Shown here piece after piece: positions 8,048 through 16,181 of a stretch of DNA of 64,000 nucleotides; within the stretch, counting starts at the first letter, position 1; every line of letters starts with the position of its first letter. The DNA is from JAIBJN01 sp963811635 (GTDB lineage Bacteria; Actinomycetota; Thermoleophilia; Gaiellales; Gaiellaceae). The translations under genes were made by a program, and so were the position numbers. Location of the stretch: the NCBI GenBank assembly GCA_963811635.1, contig CAWESB010000016.1, positions 1 to 64,000 on the forward strand, read 5' to 3'. A model generated the notes under the pieces. It did not search any database, was not told where the DNA came from, and worked only from the letters and a program-made list of their open reading frames with translations.

Positions 8048-9817
8048 CTACTCGGACTCCGGCACGACGTTGAAGCTGAACATCATCCCGCTCTCGTGGT
8101 GCTCGGCGATGTGACAGTGCGCCATCCAGAGCCCGGGGTTGGTGACGTCGAGCAGGATGTCGACCGTCTCGCCGGTCCGCACGAGAACCGTGTCCTTCCA
8201 GGCGAGGTTGGGCTCGACGACTCCGTCCCTAGCGATGACGAGGAAGCGGCCCGCGCCGTGCACGTGGAAGGGATGCGGCATCGGGTGGTCTGAGTCCATC
8301 TCGTTGATGAGGCGTAGCTTCACTTGATCGCCGACGTGGAACGTCCAGTCGATCTGCGCGTTTTCGGCCCCGGTGTCGCGATCGACGAGCTTCCAGCGCA
8401 TGTTGGCCGGCGTCGTCATGCGGTTGACCTCGACCATGTCGTCTTCCCACTCGATCCCTTGCGCACCGTGAGCATGGCCCCCGGCTGAATGTTCGTGGTG
8501 CCCGTGATGCTCCTCGTCGGCGCCCGAGGAAGCGTGCGCGTCGGCCGCCTCGCCGATTCCCGTCGCGCGGAGCGTCATGCCGCATTTCGGGCACGTCGCC
8601 GCCCACGTCGCCTTGATCTCAGCGTCCATGGGACATGCGAAGGCGGTCGGGGGCTCGGTCTCTTCCGACGCGGGCATGAGCTTCATGCCGCACTTCGGGC
8701 ACTTGCCCGCCCAGGAGGCGACGATCTCAGGATGCATGGGGCAGGCATAGACGCCGGTGTCGACCGCCCCAAGACCGACGTCATCCATCTCGGCAACGAA
8801 GGAGAGCGTCTTGTCGGGCGGAGTGTCGATAAGGGCCATGACTCGTTCCCGAGCAGCCTTCATGTCTGAGTGCGTACGCAGGTTCGCGAACTGATCGCTC
8901 AGGTCGGGTTCGGCCGGCTCGTCGATGACCTCGATCGCCGCGAGGCGATACGAGGCCTCGGGCGTCCGATGCTCGATCGCTAGCTCGCCCGGCTCCTCGA
9001 AGAGGACGTCGACGACGACCCGCTCCGAGGGCGCCAGGAGAACCTCGTCGACCAGCTCTTCCTTCTCGTAGTGGCCGCTGTCGGCGCCAACGAGCTTCAT
9101 CCGCGCCTTCGGAACCACGACGTTGAAGACGCGCGTGTTGGCCGTGTTCGTGAAGTAGAAGCGCACAACTTCGCCGCGCTTGGCCTCCAACGAGAGGTCC
9201 GGTTCTCCGGCGATGAGCATTGTGTTGCCGAAGCGGCCCATCGCCACATGCGTCGTCTCCGACTCACTGAAGGGCGCGATCCGCCCCTCCTCGATCAGGA
9301 CGTCGTCAAGCGTCACGAGAAGTTCCCGGTGGGCGGGTGGCCAGTGCCCCTCCGCGCTCGGGACGACGAGGATGTTTCCGTACAGACCCAGCTCCTGGCC
9401 GTAGTCCTCCCGGATGTGGGGGTGGTACCAATAGGCGCCCGGATCGGGAACGCTCACCTGGTAGGTGAAGGTCTCCCCAACCGGGATCGGCGCCTGCGTC
9501 TCGTGCGTGCCGTCGTATCGGTTCTCGAGCCGCAGTCCGTGCCAGTGCACGGTGGCATCGATGTCGCCTCGGTTGGTGACGTGGACGGTGATGGTCGCGT
9601 CCTGGGGCACCTTCAGCGTCGGTCCGGGAACGGAACCGTTGTAGGCGAGCATGCGCACGGTGGCCTCCCCGATCTGCTTCCTGACCGGGGCGATCTCGAG
9701 ATCAAACTCGTCGCCGTCGGAGAGCTCGACGACCTCGGGGCGCCGCGCGTCCGGCAGCCCCTCGGTCGCGCTCGGAAATTCGATGTCCGTCTGCCCGTGC
9801 GAGCTGTGGTCGTGCAT
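8048..9817 (-). CDS. Multicopper oxidase with two embedded heavy-metal-binding motifs
   Basis: A 589-residue multicopper oxidase of the CueO/laccase type, which oxidises substrates such as Cu(I) or phenols and reduces O2 to water. Copper ligands are present: HWHG at 91-94, HPH at 132-134, HPFHVHG at 515-521, and HCHIAEHHESGM from 567, which holds the type-1 Cys568. Unusually, the linker before the last cupredoxin domain carries two heavy-metal-binding units (YACPMHPEI...CPKCGM at 357-378, ACPMDAEI...CPKCGM at 394-413) and then a His-rich stretch at 436-451. There is no signal peptide, and the N-terminus is itself His-rich (MHDHSSHG). The flavoprotein gene ends 6 bp upstream, so an operon is likely. 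Copper or heavy-metal resistance is inferred. Confidence 0.9.
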   Translation of the reverse strand: MHDHSSHGQTDIEFPSATEGLPDARRPEVVELSDGDEFDLEIAPVRKQIGEATVRMLAYNGSVPGPTLKVPQDATITVHVTNRGDIDATVHWHGLRLENRYDGTHETQAPIPVGETFTYQVSVPDPGAYWYHPHIREDYGQELGLYGNILVVPSAEGHWPPAHRELLVTLDDVLIEEGRIAPFSESETTHVAMGRFGNTMLIAGEPDLSLEAKRGEVVRFYFTNTANTRVFNVVVPKARMKLVGADSGHYEKEELVDEVLLAPSERVVVDVLFEEPGELAIEHRTPEASYRLAAIEVIDEPAEPDLSDQFANLRTHSDMKAARERVMALIDTPPDKTLSFVAEMDDVGLGAVDTGVYACPMHPEIVASWAGKCPKCGMKLMPASEETEPPTAFACPMDAEIKATWAATCPKCGMTLRATGIGEAADAHASSGADEEHHGHHEHSAGGHAHGAQGIEWEDDMVEVNRMTTPANMRWKLVDRDTGAENAQIDWTFHVGDQVKLRLINEMDSDHPMPHPFHVHGAGRFLVIARDGVVEPNLAWKDTVLVRTGETVDILLDVTNPGLWMAHCHIAEHHESGMMFSFNVVPESE

Positions 9818-9823
9818 GTCTAC

Positions 9824-10993
9824 CTACCCTTCTCGGGCAGGTGCTCCTGCCCGGACGCCGGCTCCTTCGTGTGCGGGCTCCCGCGCAATCCCTCTCGCCT
9901 CCCGCAAGGTCTCGATCCGCCCGGCGAGGAACTCGGCGTCGTCCTTCACCCAGCCGATCAGCGCGGAGCCGCGGGTGTGCTGCCAGGTGAGACCGAGGAA
10001 GTAGTGACCCGGGACGTCAGTCACCCCGCGACGGTGTCGCAACCGCCCGTTCGAGTCAAGGATCGGAAGGTCGATCCAGGAGTAGTCGGGGCGGTAGCCC
10101 GTCGCCCAGATGACCGCGTCCACCTCGACCTCGCTCGCGTCCTCGAACGTCACCGTTCGCCCTGAAGTGGCAGTTGCCCGCGGCTTGATCTCAATCCCGT
10201 AGCGACGCTTGAGCTCGCGCGGGCTCGATCCGATCAACGTGTCCCGGTCTTTCAGCCGTTGCCCGAGGCGCGACTCGACGGTCTTGTGGATCAGACCCGT
10301 CTTCGTGAGCCACCAGAAGAGATCGCGGCCGGCCAGGCGCTGTGGCAGCGGCTTCTGACGAGTGCCGACCGAGAGGATGACCCTGTGCGTAGCCGAGAGC
10401 TCCTTGGCGATCTGGTAGCCCGTGTTCCCGCCCCCGACCACGAGCACGGTCCCAGCGGGCACGTCACTCGGGCGCCGGTAGCCCGTGCTGTGCGCCTGCC
10501 AGACCTCGGGGTCGAGCTCGCCCGCCAGCTTGGGGACGTACGGCGTCTGGAACGGACCCGTCGCGACCACAACCTGGTCGGCGGTGACGGTCCGCCCGTC
10601 GAGCTCGAGGACGAAGCGCCCGCCCTCGTGGGAAAGCCTGCGCACTTCGCTGTTGAGCTCGATGGGAAGCTCGAAGGTCTCCGCATGGCGCTCCAGGTAG
10701 GCGATCACCTCGTCGCGCGTCGGGTAGCCATCCGGGTCGCCCGGGAAGGGAAGGCCTGGTAGCGCGCTGTAGCGGCGCGGCGTGAAGAGAGTCAGCGAGT
10801 CCCAGCGCTCGCGCCAGGCCGGCGCGGTCGAATCGCCTCGCTCGAAGATGGCGAACCGCAGCCCCTGCTCGCGTAGGTAGTAGCCCATCGCCAGGCCGGC
10901 CTGGCCGCCACCGACAACCGCGACTTCGAGGTGCTCACCCGAGCTCTCTTCTCCCGAGTTGTCTTTCTCTGCAGAGACTTCCCTCGCAGACAT
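9824..10993 (-). CDS. Flavin-containing monooxygenase-like oxidoreductase (CzcO type)
   Basis: A 389-residue FAD/NAD(P)H oxidoreductase. The FAD-binding Rossmann motif VVGGGQAGLAMGYYL is at ~26-40, a conserved YSALPGLPFPGDPDGYPTRD segment follows, and the NADPH-binding motif VVGGGNTGYQIAKEL lies near residue 180. The late ATGYRPDYSW motif is typical of the CzcO/YUCCA-like group. Despite the CzcO name, a metal role is not established for the family; oxidation of a small nucleophilic substrate is the usual reaction. It is the first gene of a likely three-gene minus-strand unit with the multicopper oxidase and the four-helix protein. A truncated relative begins at 14842. Confidence 0.85.
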   Translation of the reverse strand: MSAREVSAEKDNSGEESSGEHLEVAVVGGGQAGLAMGYYLREQGLRFAIFERGDSTAPAWRERWDSLTLFTPRRYSALPGLPFPGDPDGYPTRDEVIAYLERHAETFELPIELNSEVRRLSHEGGRFVLELDGRTVTADQVVVATGPFQTPYVPKLAGELDPEVWQAHSTGYRRPSDVPAGTVLVVGGGNTGYQIAKELSATHRVILSVGTRQKPLPQRLAGRDLFWWLTKTGLIHKTVESRLGQRLKDRDTLIGSSPRELKRRYGIEIKPRATATSGRTVTFEDASEVEVDAVIWATGYRPDYSWIDLPILDSNGRLRHRRGVTDVPGHYFLGLTWQHTRGSALIGWVKDDAEFLAGRIETLREARGIAREPAHEGAGVRAGAPAREG

Positions 10994-11036
10994 GCGCTCC
11001 TCACACTCCTCAGCTCAGTCGTTTTCCAGCCCAAGA

Positions 11037-11068
11037 GCGCCTACCCAGAAATTCTCTCCGGTAGGCGC
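11037..11068. promoter_or_regulatory. Perfect 9-bp inverted repeat between divergent genes
   Basis: GCGCCTACC at 11037-11045 and GGTAGGCGC at 11060-11068 are exact reverse complements with a 14-nt centre. The site sits between the divergent flavoprotein (start 10993) and MFS gene (start 11209), so an operator is plausible. There is no T-run, which argues against a terminator. Confidence 0.45.
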
Positions 11069-11208
11069 GGGTGATCACAAGCTGCGTCGCCTCGCATCCT
11101 CGAACCCTAACCGCAGAGCTGAAGGGCCAAAACCGCCGCCATGCCGCGTCAGGGTGAGCGCGGCATACCGGGCTAACGCCTCCGCCGCCCGCCGTTCATG
11201 ATCCCTGG

Positions 11209-12405
11209 ATGCCGCACATCATCCGCAAGCCCGGATTCCTCGGCGGGACGACGCTCGCAGTCTTCATGACGCTCGTCCACACGGTCAACGATGCGATCAC
11301 CGCGATTTTGGGTGCGATGCTCCCGACTCTTCAGGTGCGGTTCGATGCGGGTCCCACGACCCTCGCCGTGATGGTCGGAGTGTTCTGGATCGCCTCTTCC
11401 GTGACGCAGCCTGTCTTCGGTGCGCTTGGCGAGGACATCGGGTTGCGTGTGATCGGATGCGTGGGCGTCTTGATGGCGTCTACGTTCTTGAGCCTGATCG
11501 GTGTTGCTTCCGAACTCTGGCTCGTCTTCGTCTTGCTCGTGATCGGCGGGCTCGGGTCCGCGGCTCTCCACCCCGTCGGGACGACGATCGCTAGCACACA
11601 GGCGTCGAATGCAACCCTCGGCGTCGGTCTCTTCACCGCCGGTGGCATGGTGGGTTTCGCGCTCGGGCCTGTCCTCATCCTGTACCTCGTCTCCACGTAC
11701 GGCAGTGACGCAACGGTCTGGCTCGCGGTGCCGGGGCTCATCCTCGGCGCTGGTGTGGGCCTTCTTTTGCCTCAGTGGGAACCTCATCCGCGCCGGCCCC
11801 TTCGGCGGTTGTTCGATTTGCGGTTGGTGCGCGGCCCGGTCGGGTTGCTCGCCGTCGCGGGCATGTTCAGCGCGCTGGCGTTCGTCACGTTCACAGGCTC
11901 CATCCCGATCTGGCTCGTGCAAGAAAATGCGTACTCACCCGACGCGCCGATCATCGGGTGGACGCTCTCAGCGTTCGCCTTCGCGGGCGGCCTCGGCTCG
12001 ATCCTCGGCGGCTTTCTTGCGCCCAGGCTCGGCCCCGTCCTCACGATCGTCGGGGCACTCCTCCTGACCCTCTGCCCATTACTCGCGGTGATCGCCAGCG
12101 AGCCAGGGACAGCCCTCTACTTCGTGGCGATTGCCCTCGCAGGCATCCTCATTTTCGTGCCCGTTCCCGCACTCATCATCATCGCGCAGGAGTTCGTGCC
12201 GGGCGCACCCGCGACGGCATCAGGAATGGTTCTCGGGCTCGGCTCAGCCTTGGCTGGGATCGGGTACATCGTGCTCGGGCGCGTTCAGGAGGCGGTGGGG
12301 CTAACCAACGGGATTGTGATCGGCTTCAGCATGGTCGTCCCCGCGGCGCTTATCGCGCTCGTCGTGCTCCTCCGAGGTCGCGGTGAGGCGCCGGTGGCGG
12401 CGTGA
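11209..12405 (+). CDS. MFS transporter (fosmidomycin-resistance-like)
   Basis: A 398-residue major facilitator with about twelve hydrophobic helices. The first reads LAVFMTLVHTVNDAITAILGAMLPTL, and a short loop between helices 2 and 3 contains FGALGEDIGLR, the usual MFS position for the signature. The helix-1 VHTVNDA.....LLP pattern resembles the Fsr (fosmidomycin resistance) subgroup. The substrate cannot be inferred. The CDF metal transporter may start inside its 3' end, so the two are probably cotranscribed. There is no clear Shine-Dalgarno before the chosen ATG. Confidence 0.8.
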   Translation: MPHIIRKPGFLGGTTLAVFMTLVHTVNDAITAILGAMLPTLQVRFDAGPTTLAVMVGVFWIASSVTQPVFGALGEDIGLRVIGCVGVLMASTFLSLIGVASELWLVFVLLVIGGLGSAALHPVGTTIASTQASNATLGVGLFTAGGMVGFALGPVLILYLVSTYGSDATVWLAVPGLILGAGVGLLLPQWEPHPRRPLRRLFDLRLVRGPVGLLAVAGMFSALAFVTFTGSIPIWLVQENAYSPDAPIIGWTLSAFAFAGGLGSILGGFLAPRLGPVLTIVGALLLTLCPLLAVIASEPGTALYFVAIALAGILIFVPVPALIIIAQEFVPGAPATASGMVLGLGSALAGIGYIVLGRVQEAVGLTNGIVIGFSMVVPAALIALVVLLRGRGEAPVAA

Positions 12406-13120
12406 CGGTGTACCGACGCGACTGCTACTGCCACTTGCCCTTGGGAGCCTAGGCGTGAGTCACCACGTGTGGCATCGCGCTTCCCCCGCTCTCGTCGGGC
12501 ACGAGCACGAGCACGTTCACTCGCACGGCCTAGTCGACCCCTCGATCGTCCGCTCGCGGGCTGGGGTCAAGGCGGTGGCGATCAGTCTCGGCGTGCTCGG
12601 CGCAACCGCGGCCGTGCAGGCCGTGATCTTCGTCCTTACCGGCTCCGTGGCACTTCTCGCCGACTTGATCCACAACACAGGTGACGCCCTCACTGCGATA
12701 CCGGTCGGTGCCGCCTTTCTACTGCGCAGCGAACGTGCGGAGAAGTGGGCCGGCTACGCCGTCGTGCTCGCCATCTTCGTCTCTGCGTGCGTCGCCCTCT
12801 ACGAAACGATCCAGCGCCTCATACACCCAGAGGAGCTGTCGCATCTGTGGGCGCTTGCCGGAGCCGGCCTGATCGGGTTCATGGGTAACGAGCTGGCCGC
12901 GCGTATCCGACTACACGCCGGTGGGCGACTGAGCAGTCCCGCCCTCGTCGCCGACGGACACCATGCCCGCGTGGACGGTTTCGTCTCCTTGGGCGTCGTT
13001 GCGAGCGCAGCCCTCGTCGGTCTCGGCTTGGAAGAGGGCGATCCGATCGTGGGCCTTCTCATCACGCTCGTGATCCTCAAGGTCACCTGGGATGCCTGGC
13101 GCACCGTCCACGCGAGGTAA
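12383..13120 (+). CDS. CDF-family cation efflux transporter, no C-terminal domain
   Basis: A cation diffusion facilitator that would export Zn, Co, Cd or similar divalent ions by proton antiport. The N-terminus has a His-rich motif (GHEHEHVHSHG). Helix 2 carries LLADLIHNTGDALT and helix 5 carries ADGHHARVDGFVSLG, giving the two Asp/His pairs of the transport site. The protein ends right after helix 6 (VHAR), so it lacks the usual cytoplasmic dimerisation domain. The ATG at 12383 overlaps the MFS gene by 23 bp; a GTG at 12455 in the same frame would give a cleaner start (SHHVWHRASP) and is a real alternative. Confidence 0.85.
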   Translation: MRRRWRRDGVPTRLLLPLALGSLGVSHHVWHRASPALVGHEHEHVHSHGLVDPSIVRSRAGVKAVAISLGVLGATAAVQAVIFVLTGSVALLADLIHNTGDALTAIPVGAAFLLRSERAEKWAGYAVVLAIFVSACVALYETIQRLIHPEELSHLWALAGAGLIGFMGNELAARIRLHAGGRLSSPALVADGHHARVDGFVSLGVVASAALVGLGLEEGDPIVGLLITLVILKVTWDAWRTVHAR

Positions 13121-13382
13121 GAAGCAGGCCCTTTTGGGCGGGCCACGGTCCCGCCGACAAGCTGCCTGCCGTGCCGGCATGCGGCCTAACTGCTCCGTGC
13201 TCGTGGCGCACGCGTCGGACATTCCGTAGCGCACGACTCCGACCGGTCGCGGCGGGAGACCAAGTTCGGACGATTGGGACATCCTGGCGCTTTTGCTCGC
13301 CCGCGTACCGCCAGTCGGCCCACGAGGGCGGTCGTGGGCTCGCCATCCGACTGCCTCCCCGCTACTGAGACGCGATCGCCGA

Positions 13383-13793
13383 TCAGCCGCTGTACTCGCT
13401 TCGCCGGTAGACCATCACACCGACCATCGCCAGAACACTGAGCAGGCAGTAAGGACTGCAGATCGGCCCGACGACATCCGTCACGCGTAGACAGATGAGC
13501 GGGATCGCGGGCACGACCATCGCCGCCCCCATCTCGACGCTCCTGTCCCAGGCATGACCGCGGTAGCGCATCCACGCGACCATTGGGACGGTCATGCTGA
13601 ATGCCATCACGATGACGAATGGGACCGAGTGGTCCTGGATCGCCTCCTCGACCGTGATCCCCAGTGCGGACACGAACACCGCTCCGCCCGCGAACATCCC
13701 CACCATCATCGCGAGCACCATCTCCAGCAGGTGGCGAAGGAAGTGGATGGTCTGACTGCGGCCTCCTCGGTGAGTGAAACCGCCGACAGTCAT
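13383..13793 (-). CDS. Four-helix membrane protein, unknown function
   Basis: A 136-residue protein. The start is fixed by a strong Shine-Dalgarno (AAAGGAGG) just upstream of the ATG at 13793. Helices: LLEMVLAMMVGMFAGGAVFV, VPFVIVMAFSMTVPMVAWM, GAAMVVPAIPLICLRV, and a last one with SPYCLLSVLAMVGVMVYR. A conserved-looking loop, MRYRGHAWDRSVEMGAAM, lies between helices 2 and 3. The frame stays open for a further 90 codons upstream, but that part looks like untranslated sequence. Family not recognised. Confidence 0.7.
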   Translation of the reverse strand: MTVGGFTHRGGRSQTIHFLRHLLEMVLAMMVGMFAGGAVFVSALGITVEEAIQDHSVPFVIVMAFSMTVPMVAWMRYRGHAWDRSVEMGAAMVVPAIPLICLRVTDVVGPICSPYCLLSVLAMVGVMVYRRSEYSG

Positions 13794-14039
13794 AGCCCCT
13801 CCTTTCGCGAGGTCCACAGGGTTGCATCGCCTTGCGAAACGGCCATCGGGGGTCTCCCTGGATCGGACTGCGTAGTAGGCCGCAGAGGTGCAGCTCAAGC
13901 GAGCTCGCGAGCTAACCGCCGCTGGTGATCCAGGCGTAATCCTGGTTGTGCGCCCCGGGGCTGGGCTGCGTCCGACGAGCGGCATGATGCCGAGACCTGA
14001 CGTGCGCGGCTCCTGAGCGTGCTTCAGGATGTGCGGACG

Positions 14040-14351
14040 ATGAGCGAAGCAGCGGCCTCCAAGCAACCAGCCCAGAGGCGCTGGACGCCCGGCGCGACGC
14101 TCTGGTTCATGTGGATGGTCGGGATGTGGGTCTCCTTCTATATCCTCCTCTTTGCGGACAAGCTCGAGGGACTCTGGAGCACCATTCGCGATCTTCCGCT
14201 CTTGGTCGAGATCGTTCTTTGGCTGCCCTTCTTCCCCTGGATGCTCGGCATGGCCGTGTGGACGAGTTCCTGGAGCGAGTGGCTTCGGGGCACGCTCGTT
14301 GCCTGCTTCACCATCGGCTGGTCCCTCGCGTTCCTCCCACGCCGCAAGTAA
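14040..14351 (+). CDS. Small three-helix membrane protein (parent of duplicate)
   Basis: A 103-residue protein: a short polar N-terminus, then GATLWFMWMVGMWVSFYILLF, LLVEIVLWLPFFPWMLGMAV and TLVACFTIGWSLAFLP, ending in a basic tail (RRK). The ATG at 14040 is preferred; a GTG at 14019 would add seven residues. A decayed inverted copy lies at 6368-6577. That a duplicate exists only as a broken copy supports this being the working gene. Function unknown. Confidence 0.7.
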   Translation: MSEAAASKQPAQRRWTPGATLWFMWMVGMWVSFYILLFADKLEGLWSTIRDLPLLVEIVLWLPFFPWMLGMAVWTSSWSEWLRGTLVACFTIGWSLAFLPRRK

Positions 14352-14597
14352 CGTGCGGTGGCCCAGTTCGTCGAGGACGAGGAGAGGGCCGGGCGCGTGC
14401 TGCTTTGGTTAACCGGTGAAGAGCCGCGTCTGATCCCGGTCAGCGAGCGGGGGATGTGAAGCGCGTCGCCGAGACAGCGAGATGCCGGGCCGCCCTTCCG
14501 TAAGCACTCCGCGCCACATCTCTCATTCCGAGTCGCATGCGCGACGAGTCTGACCCCCCGTGCGAGGGCTGCGTCGCGAGGGCCGCGACGAGGAAAG

Positions 14598-14735
14598 TCT
14601 CAGGAAGTGTGAGAAGAATGGGTCTCAGGTGGGTGAGAAATGACCCGCGCGACGGCTTCATAGCGCCAGCTGAGTCTCAAGCCCGCTGAGAACTAGGCTA
14701 GTTTTGATGTTCTCACCGAGGGTGAGACTTTCTCA
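14598..14735. repeat. Array of four TCTCA-N6/7-TGAGA dyads plus a half-site
   Basis: TCTCA and TGAGA pair as inverted repeats at 14598-14614, 14623-14638, 14675-14691 and 14711-14727, with spacers of 7, 6, 7 and 7 nt. A lone TCTCA follows at 14731-14735. Nine such pentamers in 138 bp is far above the fraction of one expected by chance. Spacer sequences differ from copy to copy, which is expected of a protein-binding dyad and not of a recent duplication. The array abuts the truncated flavoprotein stub. Confidence 0.6.
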
Positions 14736-14737
14736 CC

Positions 14738-14842
14738 GTAGTAGCCCATCGTGAGTCCCGCCTGCCCTGCCCCGATGACGCCCACCTCGTAGTCGCTGGC
14801 CGGCTGAGAACCCGAGTTCGGCTCGCCTGCTGCCCCGCTCAT
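14738..14842 (-). pseudogene. N-terminal stub of a flavin monooxygenase-like gene
   Basis: Thirty-five codons from ATG at 14842 end with YEVGVIGAGQAGLTMGYY, the FAD-binding Rossmann motif, matching the start of the oxidoreductase at 9824-10993 (VAVVGGGQAGLAMGYYL). Similarity stops exactly where the TCTCA/TGAGA array begins. The rest of the gene is absent, so this is the 5' stub of a paralogue truncated by a deletion or insertion. Confidence 0.65.
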
Positions 14843-15139
14843 GTTCTAGGGCGTTCCCGCTGCGTCCGTGTGGCAAAACACTGTTTGTTGACTCGACCGG
14901 GGCCAAGCCCGCGCTCGCAAGAGCACGAGCCGGTCGGTGTCCCATGGCTCCCGGAGTAAGAGCGTTGCGGGCGCTCCAAGTGTCCTTGCCACCGTGAACG
15001 ATGGCGTTCGCCTCGCCGATTTGCCCGCGGGGCTCTCGCCGATCTCGGACCACGGTCTCGGCCCTCCCCCCGACGACGCCGTGCGGTCATGTCTGGTCGC
15101 CACACGGACGGGGGCCGCGATTGGAGCTAGCCTCAGCGT

Positions 15140-16129
15140 GTGAACGACTTCTCGGCTGCGAGGGCGGCCGGGCTGGGAGATCGCGAACGCCTGCGCCGGG
15201 TGCTGTCCTGGTTCGGCCCCGCGGTATACCTCGCCTTCCTCACCGCCTTCATCCTCCGCGACGGCGTGCCGCTTTCACGCGACCGGCTGTTCATGTGGAT
15301 CCTGCTGGGTCTGTTCGCGTTCTCGCTGGCCAACCTCCGCGGCTGGATCTCCGGCGTGGTCCTCGAGTGGATTCCGTTCGCGCTCATCCTCTGGGCCTAC
15401 GACTACCTGCGTGGCCACGCCGACGGCCTTCTCTTCTCGACGAACGTGCACCCGCAGCTGCGGGCTGACGAGATTCTCTTCGGAGGCACGGCGCCGACGG
15501 TCTGGCTCCAGGAGCACCTCTGGCACGGCTCGCTGCACCTGCAGTGGTACGACTACGCCACCTGGGTCGTCTACATGAGCTACTTCCTGGCGACGTACCT
15601 CGTGGCCGGCTTCCTCTGGTTCTTCGCCCGCGGCCTGTTTCGCCGCTTCGTCGCGATGGTGTCTCTTCTCGCGTTCATGGGCTTCGCGACGTACGCCCTC
15701 TTCCCGGCGGCGCCTCCCTGGATGGCCAGCGAGCTCGGAGCGCTCGAGCCGACGACCCGCTCGATCGGCTACATCTGGAACCACATCCCGATCGCGTACT
15801 TCAACACGCTCTTCGACCGGGGCTCCGGGTACTCGAACCAGGTGGCGGCGGTGCCGTCCCTGCACGCGGCCTACACGCTGCTCATCGCACTCTTCCTCTG
15901 GCGCCTGGCACCGCGGTGGGGGCGGGTCCTGCTGGCGGCGTACCCGCTCGCGATGGCCTTCGCGCTCGTCTATACGGCCGAGCACTACTTCTCCGACATC
16001 CTCGTCGGCTGGGCCTACGCCCTGTTCGCGTTCTGGGCGGTGAACCGGATTGCCGACGCGCGCGCCGCGCGTCGCGCGCCGCCGGAAGCTGAGCTGCCGG
16101 CTCCCTCCGCAAGCCCCGCGACGGAGTAG
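15140..16129 (+). CDS. PAP2-superfamily membrane phosphatase/transferase
   Basis: A 329-residue integral membrane protein starting at GTG 15140. It has about six helices, and the catalytic motifs of the PAP2/AUR1-like group are late: PSLHAAYT and then VYTAEHYFSDILVGW, which hold the conserved His residues and the Asp that assists one of them. The R/K-rich first motif of classic PAP2 phosphatases is not obvious, which fits the inositol-phosphoceramide-synthase-like branch. It likely acts on a lipid phosphate or transfers a head group on the outer face of the membrane. The C-terminal tail is Ala/Pro rich. Confidence 0.8.
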   Translation: MNDFSAARAAGLGDRERLRRVLSWFGPAVYLAFLTAFILRDGVPLSRDRLFMWILLGLFAFSLANLRGWISGVVLEWIPFALILWAYDYLRGHADGLLFSTNVHPQLRADEILFGGTAPTVWLQEHLWHGSLHLQWYDYATWVVYMSYFLATYLVAGFLWFFARGLFRRFVAMVSLLAFMGFATYALFPAAPPWMASELGALEPTTRSIGYIWNHIPIAYFNTLFDRGSGYSNQVAAVPSLHAAYTLLIALFLWRLAPRWGRVLLAAYPLAMAFALVYTAEHYFSDILVGWAYALFAFWAVNRIADARAARRAPPEAELPAPSASPATE

Positions 16130-16181
16130 CGCCGGGCGGCCCTCTCAGTCCCGACCCGCGCAGACGCTGCCGCCGCCGCGT

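Larger units (their letters stand above)
14352..15139. other. 790-bp gap without an intact gene
   Basis: No convincing gene is seen. The left part (14352-14597) shows nothing. The centre holds an array of TCTCA/TGAGA dyads and the stub of a flavoprotein gene, both listed separately. The right part (14843-15139) contains frames with mixed composition that I cannot call coding. Together it looks like a regulatory region plus debris from a deletion. Confidence 0.5.

Noticed and set aside
13390..14066. Long 227-residue version of the minus-strand membrane protein
   Set aside because: The upstream 90 codons look non-coding, and a strong Shine-Dalgarno fixes the start at 13793.
14598..14735. CRISPR-like array
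   Set aside because: Repeat arms are only five bases, spacers 6-7 nt, and no cas genes are present.
14843..15139. Small gene upstream of the PAP2 gene
   Set aside because: Frames of 68-106 codons exist on both strands but none has a Shine-Dalgarno, domain or consistent codon bias.
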